Shown: positions 35,625-44,147 of the stretch, in pieces | How positions within the stretch are numbered: position 1 is the first letter of the stretch | Layout: each line of letters starts with the position of its first letter | Source of the DNA: Candidatus Zixiibacteriota bacterium | Lineage (GTDB): Bacteria; Zixibacteria; MSB-5A5; GN15; PGXB01 | Reading direction: 5' to 3' | DNA length: 64,000 bases | Assembly: GCA_016933695.1 (NCBI GenBank) | Contig: JAFGAL010000002.1 | Span: 62,001 to 126,000 of the forward strand | Position numbers and translations under genes: made by a program | The notes under the pieces: model-generated | Told to the model about the DNA's origin: nothing | Databases searched by the model: none | The model's input: only the letters and a program-made list of their open reading frames with translations

Positions 35625-36287
35625 TCAATTGCCGTGACGGATATTGCCCACCAGGTCCGGAAGTTCTTCCAAACCGGTCAGCTTGTAATCCGGACCGCTT
35701 TGCTCCATTTCCCCGTTGCGGCCGTAAGGTGATGGTACCGCGGCGATTCGTATCCCCGCGCCGTGCGCCGCGAGGACGTCATTGGCCGTATCGCCGACCA
35801 CCAGAGTCCGCGATGGATCGGCACGCAACATTTCCAGCAGTTTCAGGAACTGCTCCGGATGCGGTTTGACTTTTATGACATCATCCGCCCCCAAAAAGGC
35901 ACTGATAAACGAGGTCCATCCCAACCGTTCAATAATCTTTCCGGTCATCGTCCTGCTCTTGGTGGTGCCGACGGCAAGCGTCACGCCGCGTGTAAACAGC
36001 GTTCGAATAACGCAATCCGCTCCGGGCAAGGCTCGCGAGGCCTCCACCACCGCCCGGTCGCCGCATTCCCGAAACAAACGCAAATACTCGGTATAATCAC
36101 CGTCGCCAAAGGCGCGAAAGACATCCTCCAGCGGATAGCCGATATAGGGAGTGATCTCTTCCCGCTTTCTGGGCGGAAATCCCATCGCCGTAAAGGCGTA
36201 ATTCGCCGATTCCACGATACCGTCGGCGGAGTCAATCAGGGTTCCATCCAGATCGAATATAATCGTGCAGATATTTGCAGGAAACAT
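35625..36287 (-). CDS. HAD-superfamily phosphatase (phosphoglycolate phosphatase-like)
   Basis: 220 residues with HAD motif I FDLDGTLIDSADG at about 10-22, motif II in AVGTTKSRT near 112-120, the lysine of motif III near 146 (KPHPEQF) and motif IV VVGDTANDVLAAHGAG near 165-180. The helical cap between motifs I and II matches Gph/PpaX-type enzymes. Substrate may be phosphoglycolate or pyrophosphate; this cannot be settled by sequence alone. A consensus promoter lies 30-65 nt upstream. Confidence 0.88.
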   Translation of the reverse strand: MFPANICTIIFDLDGTLIDSADGIVESANYAFTAMGFPPRKREEITPYIGYPLEDVFRAFGDGDYTEYLRLFRECGDRAVVEASRALPGADCVIRTLFTRGVTLAVGTTKSRTMTGKIIERLGWTSFISAFLGADDVIKVKPHPEQFLKLLEMLRADPSRTLVVGDTANDVLAAHGAGIRIAAVPSPYGRNGEMEQSGPDYKLTGLEELPDLVGNIRHGN

Positions 36288-36323
36288 GAGGGTGGCATCA
36301 TCCTATTTTAACTCGTATAATGT

Positions 36324-36352
36324 AGTATAGACAGCAAATATGTCGATGTCAA
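36324..36352 (-). promoter_or_regulatory. Sigma-70 promoter of the HAD phosphatase gene
   Basis: On the minus strand TTGACA and TATACT stand 17 nt apart, the best promoter match in the window. Predicted leader is about 30 nt. Confidence 0.8.
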
Positions 36353-36642
36353 ACATATGATTGAGATAAACCGACTGTTCATCTTTTGCGCAGTTCGTTG
36401 GAACCCACCCCGGGATTTAAACGTAAGCTATTTAGACGTAAAAACATACTGCAACCGATCCGCCGCCTTTTGGGGTTATGAAAACGGACATATTCAGAAA
36501 AGCAGACGGTGACAGTAAAATCGATGGTATCTTAGGCACTTAGGGCCTTGTAATTGCTGTATAGCCGATTGAAACGATTATGGAAATTCGGGCGTTAGGG
36601 ATAGAAGACGGTGCCCCCCCGGTAAAGGTGACGCTGTTCGAC

Positions 36643-36670
36643 TTGACAAGCCGCCCAAATTAGATAGATT
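36643..36670 (+). promoter_or_regulatory. Sigma-70 promoter of ctpA
   Basis: TTGACA, 16-nt spacer, TAGATT. Predicted transcript starts about 25 nt before the ctpA ATG and includes its GGAGGT ribosome site. Confidence 0.7.
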
Positions 36671-36701
36671 GCACATAGACGAAGGTATTGGAGGTCAGCT
36701 T

Positions 36702-38534
36702 ATGAAGCAGTTCAGCCTTACATTGGTGGCATTGACAACGTTTTTACTTGCGATAATCTGGATTGTCGGTTCGGGTGAGGCGGTGCAGACCCAGGAGGCT
36801 GAAGCGATCAGTCTGGCCGGTACCACGCATATCAATCTTGATGGTCCGTCAGAGATCGAATCAGAAGCGGAATCGCAGGAAAGCAAGGAAACGCTGTTTC
36901 GTGAAATCAAGAAATTCAATCAAACCGTGTACGACATCAAGAACCGCTACATGGAAGATATTGATACCGAGGAATTAATCAATTCCGGTATACGGGGGAT
37001 GCTTGATAATCTCGACCGGTTCTCGGTGCTGATGGAAAAGCAGTCTTATGACCGACTGATGGAAAGCACCAGCGGCAAATACGAGGGACTGGGAATCGAA
37101 ATCGACGCCCGCGACAATTACATTATCGTGGTGACTCCTTTCGAGGGCGCTCCGGCGTATAAAAAGGGTTTGCGTTCAGGCGACGTTATCCAGAAAATCG
37201 ACGGTACGTCCACCTACGGCATGACCACCAGCGATGCGGCCAAGCTGATGCGCGGCGAAGCCGGCTCGGCGGTTAATCTCTCCATCAAGCGCGAGGGAAT
37301 TCCCGAACTGCTTGATTTCGAAGTGGACCGCGCCATTATCGAATTGAAATCGGTTAATTATTACGGTATTATCGAAAACACCGATATCGGCTATGTCCGA
37401 CTGTCACGATTCGCGGAAGAAACCAGCAACGAATTGGTTGAAGCGATCAACAGCCTGAAAGAACAAAACGTCAGCGGCCTGATTTTCGATCTTCGTTCCA
37501 ACGGCGGCGGCCTGCTCCAGCAAGCGGTGGCCACGGCCGACCTGTTCTTGGATGAAGGCAAGCTCGTGGTCTATACCCGTGGCAAAGAGGCCGATTCCGA
37601 ACGACGGCATTATTCCCGTCACCCTGCCCTGTTTGCCGACAAGCCGATGGTTGTTTTGGTGGATGAAGGCACGGCCTCGGCATCGGAAATCGTTGCCGGC
37701 GCCATTCAGGACTGGGATCGCGGGGTGATCATGGGCCAGACCACCTACGGCAAGGGCCTGGTTCAGCAAATCTTCCCGTTGGGGGCCGAAGGCGATGTTG
37801 CGCTGAAACTGACCACGGCGAAATACTATGTCCCGTCGGGGCGTTGTATCCAGAAGCCGGAAACACAAGATAAGCCCGACTCCCCACATGATCTTGCGGC
37901 CAGCGCCGATGATGCCGACAGCGTGACAACCGACAGCATGGCCATTTCCGAAAAGGAAATGTACTACACCAACGGCGGGCGGCTGGTCTACGGCGGTGGC
38001 GGAATCAACCCGGATATCGAACTCGAGGAGGAACCGTATCTGACTCCAATCGAGATCAACATGGAACGCCAGTCGACTTTCTTCGGATTCGCGGTCAAGT
38101 ATTTCGCGGCACATCCCAATCTATCGCACGATTTCGAGGTGACCAACGAAATGATCGAAGAATATAAAGACTTCCTTAAAGAGAAAGAATTCACGTACAA
38201 GACGGCGATGGAAGTCTCTTACGAGAAGATGAAGGAAATCATCGAGGACGAGCAAAAAGACGATTTATTCTCGGCTTCCATGCAAGATCTGGAAACGCAG
38301 ATCGAGAAGGAAAAAGAGACCGATTTCGAAAAATCACTGCCCTATATCAAACGCGCCATCAAACGCGAGCTGGTTTCGAAAATCGCGGGGGAACGCGGGG
38401 TGTATGAAGAAGTTATTTTAAAATCCAACCCGGCCGTCCAGAAGGCTGTCGAGCTTCTGCAAAACAAGGAAGAATACGGCAAAGTGCTGGAAACGCATCA
38501 TACCACCAGCCAGGTTCCGCAGACCGACGGTTGA
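36702..38534 (+). CDS. ctpA: C-terminal processing protease (S41), CtpA/Prc type
   Basis: 610 residues: N-terminal signal or anchor (about 1-25), PDZ domain (about 125-205: YEGLGIEIDARDNYIIV, GLRSGDVIQKIDG), and S41 protease core with GGLLQQAV near 268-275, catalytic Ser in EGTASASEIVAGA near 326-338 and catalytic Lys in YGKGLVQ near 351-357. The last 130 residues are helical and charged. Such proteases trim periplasmic and outer-membrane proteins. Start supported by GGAGGT 6 nt upstream. Typical CtpA is 400-550 residues, so the C-terminal extension is long. Confidence 0.95.
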   Translation: MKQFSLTLVALTTFLLAIIWIVGSGEAVQTQEAEAISLAGTTHINLDGPSEIESEAESQESKETLFREIKKFNQTVYDIKNRYMEDIDTEELINSGIRGMLDNLDRFSVLMEKQSYDRLMESTSGKYEGLGIEIDARDNYIIVVTPFEGAPAYKKGLRSGDVIQKIDGTSTYGMTTSDAAKLMRGEAGSAVNLSIKREGIPELLDFEVDRAIIELKSVNYYGIIENTDIGYVRLSRFAEETSNELVEAINSLKEQNVSGLIFDLRSNGGGLLQQAVATADLFLDEGKLVVYTRGKEADSERRHYSRHPALFADKPMVVLVDEGTASASEIVAGAIQDWDRGVIMGQTTYGKGLVQQIFPLGAEGDVALKLTTAKYYVPSGRCIQKPETQDKPDSPHDLAASADDADSVTTDSMAISEKEMYYTNGGRLVYGGGGINPDIELEEEPYLTPIEINMERQSTFFGFAVKYFAAHPNLSHDFEVTNEMIEEYKDFLKEKEFTYKTAMEVSYEKMKEIIEDEQKDDLFSASMQDLETQIEKEKETDFEKSLPYIKRAIKRELVSKIAGERGVYEEVILKSNPAVQKAVELLQNKEEYGKVLETHHTTSQVPQTDG

Positions 38535-38561
38535 TACGGCCAGGACAGCGACAGCAGAACA

Positions 38562-38594
38562 GGAGCGCCTCGCCCGAGGCGCTCCCTTTTATTT
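38562..38594 (+). terminator. Terminator after ctpA
   Basis: An 11-bp perfect stem (GGAGCGCCTCG/CGAGGCGCTCC) with a 2-nt loop followed by CTTTTATTT. It overlaps the end of the convergent lipoprotein gene; there is no T-run in the other direction. Confidence 0.88.
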
Positions 38595-38984
38595 CAGATC
38601 AAAGCGCCGGATAAACCAGTTGTCACGGCGTTTTTCCAACGTCATCTCGACCGCGCGTCCGCTGTCGGCGCTGTCAGCTTGAATGAAACAGGTCACCCTG
38701 GCGCGATCTTCCGTGTAGAAGAAATCCTTGCGCGCCAGTCCGTGAAAAGCGGCACTGTCGGTCGGATACGCCATCGCGAGAATACTGGCCCCGGAATACC
38801 CGAGGTCATGGCCGATCGGAGACAACAGGGAATCGATTTTCACCGTGTCGCGTTCGGCAATGGCGGTCTGCAAATCGCCCAGCATCCCCTTGATCAATGG
38901 AATCTCGTCTCGCGGCGGATTCTTTTTGGCGCATCCAAACACCACAAGTATGACCATGATTATAATATATGGCAGAATTCTCAT
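38589..38984 (-). CDS. Small lipoprotein of unknown function
   Basis: 131 residues. Signal MRILPYIIIMVILVVFGC with lipobox VFGC, then a compact domain of about 110 residues with alternating helices and strands ending in WFIRRFDLK, reminiscent of NTF2-like lipoproteins (EKRRDNWFIRRF is a common NTF2-type last strand). Start overlaps the end of the preceding secreted-protein gene by 4 nt (ATGA), so the two are coupled and may work together. No known family named. Confidence 0.75.
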   Translation of the reverse strand: MRILPYIIIMVILVVFGCAKKNPPRDEIPLIKGMLGDLQTAIAERDTVKIDSLLSPIGHDLGYSGASILAMAYPTDSAAFHGLARKDFFYTEDRARVTCFIQADSADSGRAVEMTLEKRRDNWFIRRFDLK

Positions 38985-40387
38985 CGTTGTAAATTGGCCT
39001 TTGTCATTGAATATAAGCCGTCGCCCTCTATTGTGACGACGCCGTTTTTCTCCAGGGTCCGCATCACATCAGTCACCACCAGACTCCAGCACCACAACCG
39101 CGCGCCGCGTTCATAGGCGGACTGTCCGGAAGACTTCGCGAGATCATCAACCGCCTGCCGCAGGCCCTCGATATGCGGGAAAGTACCGTCCATCAACAGC
39201 GATAGTGGCCCGCGCACCTTGTCTTCGGTGTAGGTGTGGAAAATCGACGGTTTCTGGCGGTTGAATGACCAGTTGACATACTTACCGGCTTTCCTGAGTT
39301 CACGAAAACGGGAATCGCATATAATTGGCATGGTGTCAATCCCACAATGGAACCGCTCTGCCTTTTTGGTGTGCAAATAGTAATAAAAACTGGTGCCGGC
39401 GTCGGCGGCGCCGCCGCTGACCAGGTACATGAAATCCCCCATCTCGGCGTTGCAGGGATCGGAACCTTCGAAAATAGTAAACGGCATGTCATCGTTGACG
39501 AAATTTTTCCCGAGAATATCCCACATCAACAGACCAAGAATTACGGGGTATTTGTGGTGAAGTACCGAGCCGGGATCGATAATATTATCCGGATCGCTGG
39601 TCAGGCTGCCATCGGCAATCATTGCCGCAATCGAGCTGTCATACACCGGAATGTTGGCCGTGATGACTTCCACGAGACTTTCGACCGTACCATCGATGGC
39701 GGAGCGAATACTTTTCACCTGGGCGTCATCGATAACCATCATTTGGGGACGATATCCGTCCGGGGTATCGACCAGATAACCATAATCGATAAAATCGGCA
39801 ATCGCGGCGTTGACATAGTCGACCGTGGTTCCGGTCAATTTCGCGATTTCATCGACGCGTTTTCCTCGTGAAAGCAGATACGTCATCACCCGCCCGAAAT
39901 AATGATCGTAATAGTCATTCCGGTCGACAAACGGCGGGACAAATAACTGCTCACCCACGACGGTCTCAAGCTCTGCGGGGTACGGATAGGTAATCGAAAA
40001 GGTTTTGGTGTGTAGCATCTGCGAGTCCATTAATACGTCCATCGTGTCGACCACGTCATAGATTTTCAGCACAATCGTGCAGGTTCCGTAATTGCCCGGG
40101 ATGGTCACCGGAACCGTGACATCTGTGGTCTGTTCCGGCTGTAAAAACGCAACCGCCCGGGTTTTGCGGATCGGGGTGAGATCAAAATCATCGAATGAAG
40201 TTTCCGCGGCGGCGATCACGGTTTTCATTTCCATGCTGACATTTTTCAGGGTGAAGGTCGCGGACTGCTTTCCCCAGTTCTCACCTGAAAGCGCAATCTC
40301 GCCGACTTCGAAATCCGTGTCAGCGGCGAGCGCCCCGATCGCCAGAATCAACAGACAACTCAACCAGTACAGCACTGTCCTATTCAT
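38981..40387 (-). CDS. Secreted protein of unknown function with winged-helix-like segments
   Basis: 468 residues from MNRTVLYWLSCLL with AAGGAG upstream; signal peptide about 1-22. The first 120 mature residues read as an Ig-like beta domain (SATFTLKNVSMEMK, TTDVTVPVTIPGNYG). A segment near 174-215 (GKRVDEIAKLTGTTVDYVNAA, then DYGYLVDTPDGY) and another at the C-terminus (MRTLEKNGVVTIEGDGLYSM) look like winged helix-turn-helix units, odd for an exported protein. The middle is unrecognised. Lies between rlmN and the small lipoprotein in one operon. Confidence 0.7.
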   Translation of the reverse strand: MNRTVLYWLSCLLILAIGALAADTDFEVGEIALSGENWGKQSATFTLKNVSMEMKTVIAAAETSFDDFDLTPIRKTRAVAFLQPEQTTDVTVPVTIPGNYGTCTIVLKIYDVVDTMDVLMDSQMLHTKTFSITYPYPAELETVVGEQLFVPPFVDRNDYYDHYFGRVMTYLLSRGKRVDEIAKLTGTTVDYVNAAIADFIDYGYLVDTPDGYRPQMMVIDDAQVKSIRSAIDGTVESLVEVITANIPVYDSSIAAMIADGSLTSDPDNIIDPGSVLHHKYPVILGLLMWDILGKNFVNDDMPFTIFEGSDPCNAEMGDFMYLVSGGAADAGTSFYYYLHTKKAERFHCGIDTMPIICDSRFRELRKAGKYVNWSFNRQKPSIFHTYTEDKVRGPLSLLMDGTFPHIEGLRQAVDDLAKSSGQSAYERGARLWCWSLVVTDVMRTLEKNGVVTIEGDGLYSMTKANLQR

Positions 40388-40410
40388 GCTCGATTTCTCC
40401 TTTATGCAGT

Positions 40411-41439
40411 TCATACGTATTTCCCGGCCAATTGGCCACAGGCGGCCTCGATATCCATTCCCCGGCTTTTGCGCACCGTCACCGCCGGCGCGCGCGGATA
40501 CAGCCACTGCGCAAACCGGTCAACCTCATCATCGGTCGGCCGTCGATACGGCAGACCCGGCACCGGGTTATAGGCAATGAGATTGATTTTACACGGTATC
40601 CCCGTAATCATTCTCGCCAGCATCAGGGCATCGTTTTGGGCATCATTGAATCCGCCCATCAGTACGTATTCGAACGTCACCCGTTTTCGTCGTTTTCTGG
40701 CAAAATACCGCACCGCCTCGGTTAATTCTTTTATACCGTATTTTTTCGCAATGGGAATAATCTTTTTTCGTTTTTCCTCATCGGCGACGTGCAGGGAAAT
40801 CGCCAGATTGACCTTTAGGCCCGAATCCGCCAGACGGTAAATACCGGGCACCACGCCGACCGTTGAGACCGTGATCTTTTTGGCTGAGACCGACAGGCCG
40901 ATCTCCGATGAGATAATATCCACCGCACGTACCATCTCGTCGTAATTCAACAGCGGTTCTCCCATGCCCATGAATACGATATTATGAAAGGCCTCCTGGC
41001 CGTCGCGGGATCGAAGATACAGCAGTTGCCCGACAATCTCGCCGGCCGTCAGGTTGCGCGTAAATCCCATTTTCCCGGTGGCACAGAAGGCGCATCCCAG
41101 CGCGCATCCGGCCTGACTGGAAATGCACACCGTCCGTTTGTCGCCTTCCGGGATCAGCACCGTCTCGATCAGGGCGCCGTCGTCCAGACGAAACAGGAAT
41201 TTCTCCGTGTCGTCCGATGACACGGCGTGGCGAGTCGGATGCAGGCCGATAAATTCGTATCGTTCATCGAGTCGCCGACGAAGCGTCATCGCGAGGTTAC
41301 TCATCAGGTTGAAATCGGATTGCATATCCCGGTACAGCCATTTGAAAACCTGGCGACCGCGATACGGCTTTTCACCGAGCGATCGCATGATATCCTCAAA
41401 ATCGGAGACGGTCTTCCCCAACAGATTAAGCCGTTTCAT
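40411..41439 (-). CDS. rlmN: Dual-specificity 23S rRNA/tRNA adenine-2 methyltransferase RlmN
   Basis: 342 residues of the radical-SAM family. N-terminus KRLNLLGKTVSDFEDIM and GEKPYRGRQVFKWLY are typical; the 4Fe-4S cluster motif CALGCAFCATGKMGF is near 109-123, GMGEPLLNYD near 157-166, and the C-terminal RKSRGMDIEAACGQL carries the conserved cysteine that forms the methyl intermediate. It methylates A2503 of 23S rRNA and A37 of tRNAs. The ATG lies 6 nt from a -10 box without a Shine-Dalgarno site, suggesting a leaderless message. Confidence 0.97.
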   Translation of the reverse strand: MKRLNLLGKTVSDFEDIMRSLGEKPYRGRQVFKWLYRDMQSDFNLMSNLAMTLRRRLDERYEFIGLHPTRHAVSSDDTEKFLFRLDDGALIETVLIPEGDKRTVCISSQAGCALGCAFCATGKMGFTRNLTAGEIVGQLLYLRSRDGQEAFHNIVFMGMGEPLLNYDEMVRAVDIISSEIGLSVSAKKITVSTVGVVPGIYRLADSGLKVNLAISLHVADEEKRKKIIPIAKKYGIKELTEAVRYFARKRRKRVTFEYVLMGGFNDAQNDALMLARMITGIPCKINLIAYNPVPGLPYRRPTDDEVDRFAQWLYPRAPAVTVRKSRGMDIEAACGQLAGKYV

Positions 41440-41445
41440 CGCCCT

Positions 41446-41473
41446 AATCTAATGAGAATGCGCGAATTTTCAA
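41446..41473 (-). promoter_or_regulatory. Promoter of rlmN placing the start at or next to the ATG
   Basis: Minus strand TTGAAA, 16-nt spacer, TAGATT. The -10 ends 6 nt before the rlmN ATG, so transcription should begin at or within a base or two of the start codon. Confidence 0.6.
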
Positions 41474-41552
41474 GCGGTTTTCCGAAATAGCGAGATTGGC
41501 GGAGATGACGGGTTGTATCCGGAATGGGATTAAGATGGAAATCCGTTCATAC

Positions 41553-41580
41553 TAAAGGGCGGCGAAAGGTCCGCCGCCCC
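41553..41580 (-). terminator. Weak terminator-like hairpin after the PHA-regulator-like gene
   Basis: On the minus strand GGGCGGCG pairs with CGCCGCCC; only TTTAGT follows, so termination may be partial. It lies 12 nt past the stop codon. Confidence 0.5.
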
Positions 41581-41592
41581 GTAACAGGTGAC

Positions 41593-42171
41593 TTATTCTT
41601 TGGAGAGTTTCTCCAGCGCCCTGGTCAGCTTGTCGATTTTCTTGTGCAATTCCTCGATGTCTTTTTTGTTGGCCGGCTTGATCTTCTCGATCACCTTGGT
41701 GACCTCTTTCTGAATCGAACCGGTTTCCTTGAGGACTTTGTCCTTGAATGACGACGTCGATTTCTCGGCGCGGTCCAGCAGTTCCATGACGGCGTCTTTG
41801 CGGTCGGTTTTGGAAATTTCACCGGCCTTGATCAGCGAGTCGATAATTTCCTCGGCTTTTTTCTTCGTAACATTGTAAATTCCCACCGACGCCAGATAAG
41901 TGTTGCGTAAAATGGTCATAGATTTTTGACCTCCTCGGTTTATAACGTGCAATAAGACTTCTCGCGAATCCTTGATGTCCTGCCAGTTCTTGATCTCCCC
42001 CACCAGTACCTGTCCCAGAACCGATATCGTGATATCTTTCCCGGTGCGGGAGTCCACCACCGTAAACGGTATCTTGTCGCGAATCGTTTCCATCAGCCCG
42101 GCATGCGTGATATACCGTTTCAAATCGGTATCATACAGCCGCCGATTTTTATACCGTTTGATAGTTTTCAT
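41593..42171 (-). CDS. PHA/PHB accumulation regulator-like protein with phasin-like tail
   Basis: 192 residues. Residues about 1-60 match the polyhydroxyalkanoate accumulation regulator DNA-binding domain (MKTIKRYKNRRLYDTDLKRYI, quoted only to NRRLYDT as key). The remainder is a long helical, Lys/Glu-rich region (about 95-192) ending in heptads, similar to phasin or PHA granule proteins. PhaR-type repressors bind both DNA and PHA polymer. No PHA synthase or phasin gene is nearby, so polymer involvement is only suggested; in other bacteria this N-terminal domain occurs in proteins unrelated to PHA. Confidence 0.8.
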   Translation of the reverse strand: MKTIKRYKNRRLYDTDLKRYITHAGLMETIRDKIPFTVVDSRTGKDITISVLGQVLVGEIKNWQDIKDSREVLLHVINRGGQKSMTILRNTYLASVGIYNVTKKKAEEIIDSLIKAGEISKTDRKDAVMELLDRAEKSTSSFKDKVLKETGSIQKEVTKVIEKIKPANKKDIEELHKKIDKLTRALEKLSKE

Positions 42172-42242
42172 CGTATGCGCGTCTGGTACTTATACGTAAA
42201 ATATAGTGCACCGCACAAAAATGACAACAAAAAAAATACCAC

Positions 42243-42644
42243 CTAATGCCGCCCGGTAGACAGCAAAATGATATTGACGATTTCCAGCAACCGCTCGCAG
42301 GAAAACGGCTTCTTGATAAACATGTCGCCGCCCGCCTGAAATGACCGCCCCTGATCGTCACTGCGATCCTTGCCGGTGAGAAACACCACGGGGATATCGG
42401 ACGTGGACGGGTCGTTTTTCAGCGCGTTGCAAATACTGTAGCCGTCGGTATTCGGCATCATGATATCAAGCAGGATAATGTCGGGCCTGATGTGCTGGGC
42501 CTGAGCCAGTCCCTGTCTGCCGTCATTGAAGACGAAAACTTCATGTCCGGCATTGGTCAGAAAAGCCTCGATGATTTCGGTAATCTGCGGTTCATCGTCG
42601 ACAACCAGAATCTTCGCCGCCTTTATTTTCTGTCCAACTGCCAT
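42243..42644 (-). CDS. Single-domain response regulator
   Basis: 133 residues, a receiver domain alone: acidic pocket VVDDE near 14-18, phospho-acceptor Asp in LLDIMMPN near 57-64, conserved Thr in VFLTGKD near 86-92 and Lys in FIKKPF near 108-113. No output domain, so it must act through protein contacts (CheY/Spo0F style). No histidine kinase is adjacent. Start chosen at MAVGQKIKAAKILVVDDE with GGGGT upstream; the longer frame is not family-like. Overlap with the chemotaxis system is possible but unproven. Confidence 0.93.
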   Translation of the reverse strand: MAVGQKIKAAKILVVDDEPQITEIIEAFLTNAGHEVFVFNDGRQGLAQAQHIRPDIILLDIMMPNTDGYSICNALKNDPSTSDIPVVFLTGKDRSDDQGRSFQAGGDMFIKKPFSCERLLEIVNIILLSTGRH

Positions 42645-42790
42645 AGTAATACCCCAAAATGATATCTTCCTACTTTCCTGTATCGGCAAACCGGAGCGAG
42701 ACATTAGGCAGAAATGACAACAAGATAGCGAAATAATGCCCGCGATACGGAATGGCGAATATTTATAACGGAAGGGATAAAACTTGCGGT

Positions 42791-43588
42791 TTAGCACTCG
42801 TCCTTCCAGTAATACTCCGGACGACGATCCCTGAAAATGTCATTTCTGGCGGTGATAATCTTGTTATCCGCCTCCACCGGATCGATTTCCACCATGCGAA
42901 ATCCGGTCTCGGTATCGCCGATTTCCGCGAGAATAACTCCATTAGGCGCAATAATCCGGGAAGTGCCGATAAAATGTACATGTTTCCCGCCGCGCGATTC
43001 ATCACCGATCCGGTCGGCGGTAATTGTAAACACGTTGTTTTCCAGCGCCCGGGTAATCATGGCATCGGGGCAATGCGGGAGGACCAGATTGGCCGGATGG
43101 CAGATAATTTGCGCCCCGGCCAGCGCCAACTTGCGTGCCGATTCGGGGAAACGCCAGTCAAAACAAATCATCATGCCGATTCTGACGCCCTGGTGTTCGA
43201 TAACGAAAAACCCGGTCTCACCCGGCAGAAATATCGCTTTTTCGGTATCGAACAGGTGTATTTTCTGATAGCAGTGAAAACCGCCATCGGGAAGAATCGC
43301 CAGCGATGAATTGAACAGCTTGTCCCCTTTTTTCTCCGGGAATCCGTATATAACGATTGCGTCTTTGGATTCCGCCAACTCCCGCAGGCGCGTAAAGGTC
43401 ACTCCCTCGCCGGCCGTATCGGCCAGAGCGGCGGCTTCCGCGCTGTCGGCGAACAGGTATCCGGTCGCGAATAATTCCGGTAGAACCAGCAGATCGAACT
43501 GGTGCTCGGACAGATCATCCAGCACACGATTCAGGTTGTGTTCGATCTCGCCGAACACCGGTTGATTCTGATACACTGCGATTCTCAC
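42791..43588 (-). CDS. Carbon-nitrogen hydrolase (nitrilase superfamily)
   Basis: 265 residues, GTG start with GGGAGA upstream, giving VRIAVYQNQPVFGE, the usual first strand. The Glu-Lys-Cys catalytic triad is visible: Glu in LPELFATGY near 42, Lys in CYQKIHLFD near 109, Cys in GMMICFDWRFPE near 142. Members hydrolyse amides such as omega-amidase, N-carbamoyl or deaminated glutathione substrates. Divergent from smpB with only 84 nt between starts, so promoters overlap. Specific substrate unknown. Confidence 0.9.
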   Translation of the reverse strand: MRIAVYQNQPVFGEIEHNLNRVLDDLSEHQFDLLVLPELFATGYLFADSAEAAALADTAGEGVTFTRLRELAESKDAIVIYGFPEKKGDKLFNSSLAILPDGGFHCYQKIHLFDTEKAIFLPGETGFFVIEHQGVRIGMMICFDWRFPESARKLALAGAQIICHPANLVLPHCPDAMITRALENNVFTITADRIGDESRGGKHVHFIGTSRIIAPNGVILAEIGDTETGFRMVEIDPVEADNKIITARNDIFRDRRPEYYWKDEC

Positions 43589-43636
43589 GGTGGTCTCCCG
43601 TATAATTTCCCGCAACATATGCAAACAACAAATTAA

Positions 43637-43665
43637 TTGCAAGGTTACTTTCCGCGCTCTATATT
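43637..43665 (+). promoter_or_regulatory. Promoter of smpB placing the start at the ATG
   Basis: TTGCAA, 17-nt spacer, TATATT. The -10 ends 7 nt before the smpB ATG, and no ribosome site intervenes. Confidence 0.65.
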
Positions 43666-43672
43666 AGCGGCT

Positions 43673-44143
43673 ATGGCGGAGAAAGGGTTGTCGGAGAAGA
43701 ATATTGTCACCAATCGCAAGGCGCGACGGGATTACGAAATTATCGAAACCCGCGAGGTCGGCATCTCCCTGTTGGGGACCGAGGTGAAATCCCTGCGGGC
43801 GGGCAAGGTCAATCTTGCCGACTGTTATGCCGCGATCGAAAATGGCGAGGTTTTTCTATACAATCTGCATATTTCCCAATACGAGCAATCGGCGCGGGAA
43901 AATCATGAACCTACCCGCAAACGTCGCCTTCTACTTCATAAAAAGGAGATCCGCAAGCTGTTCGGCGCCACAATGGAAAAGGGATTCACGCTGATCCCCC
44001 TCCGCATTTATTTTAAGGGACCGTATGTAAAAATCGAACTGGCCACCGCCCGTGGCCGTAAAAAATACGACAAACGCGATGCCATTGCCAAAAAAGAAGC
44101 CGACCGGGCGATCGAACGCGCCCACCGTCGGCAGATGAAATAA
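43673..44143 (+). CDS. smpB: SsrA-binding protein SmpB
   Basis: 156 residues, the usual SmpB length. It shows NRKARRDYEIIETREVGISLLGTEVKSLR-type OB-fold opening (key DYEIIE, GTEVKSLRAGKVNLADCY), LLLHKKEIRKL near 95, and a basic C-terminal tail (KKYDKRDAIAKKEADRAI) that inserts in the ribosomal A site. It partners tmRNA in rescuing stalled ribosomes; the ssrA gene was not recognised in this window. Start ATG agrees with the family, and lack of a Shine-Dalgarno site plus promoter position suggest a leaderless message. The amidase gene follows 4 nt downstream. Confidence 0.96.
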   Translation: MAEKGLSEKNIVTNRKARRDYEIIETREVGISLLGTEVKSLRAGKVNLADCYAAIENGEVFLYNLHISQYEQSARENHEPTRKRRLLLHKKEIRKLFGATMEKGFTLIPLRIYFKGPYVKIELATARGRKKYDKRDAIAKKEADRAIERAHRRQMK

Positions 44144-44147
44144 TTCG

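Larger units (their letters stand above)
36288..36701. other. Intergenic region between HAD phosphatase and ctpA
   Basis: 414 bases with divergent promoters at either end (both listed separately). The middle 280 bases hold no open frame or repeat that I trust and no RNA family I recognise. Confidence 0.5.

Noticed and set aside
36353-36640. Possible structured RNA in the 300-base region before ctpA
   Set aside because: No strong hairpins or known riboswitch or 6S-like core could be recognised.
43673-44143. Looked for tmRNA (ssrA) next to smpB
   Set aside because: No tag-peptide frame or tRNA-like ends seen near the gene.
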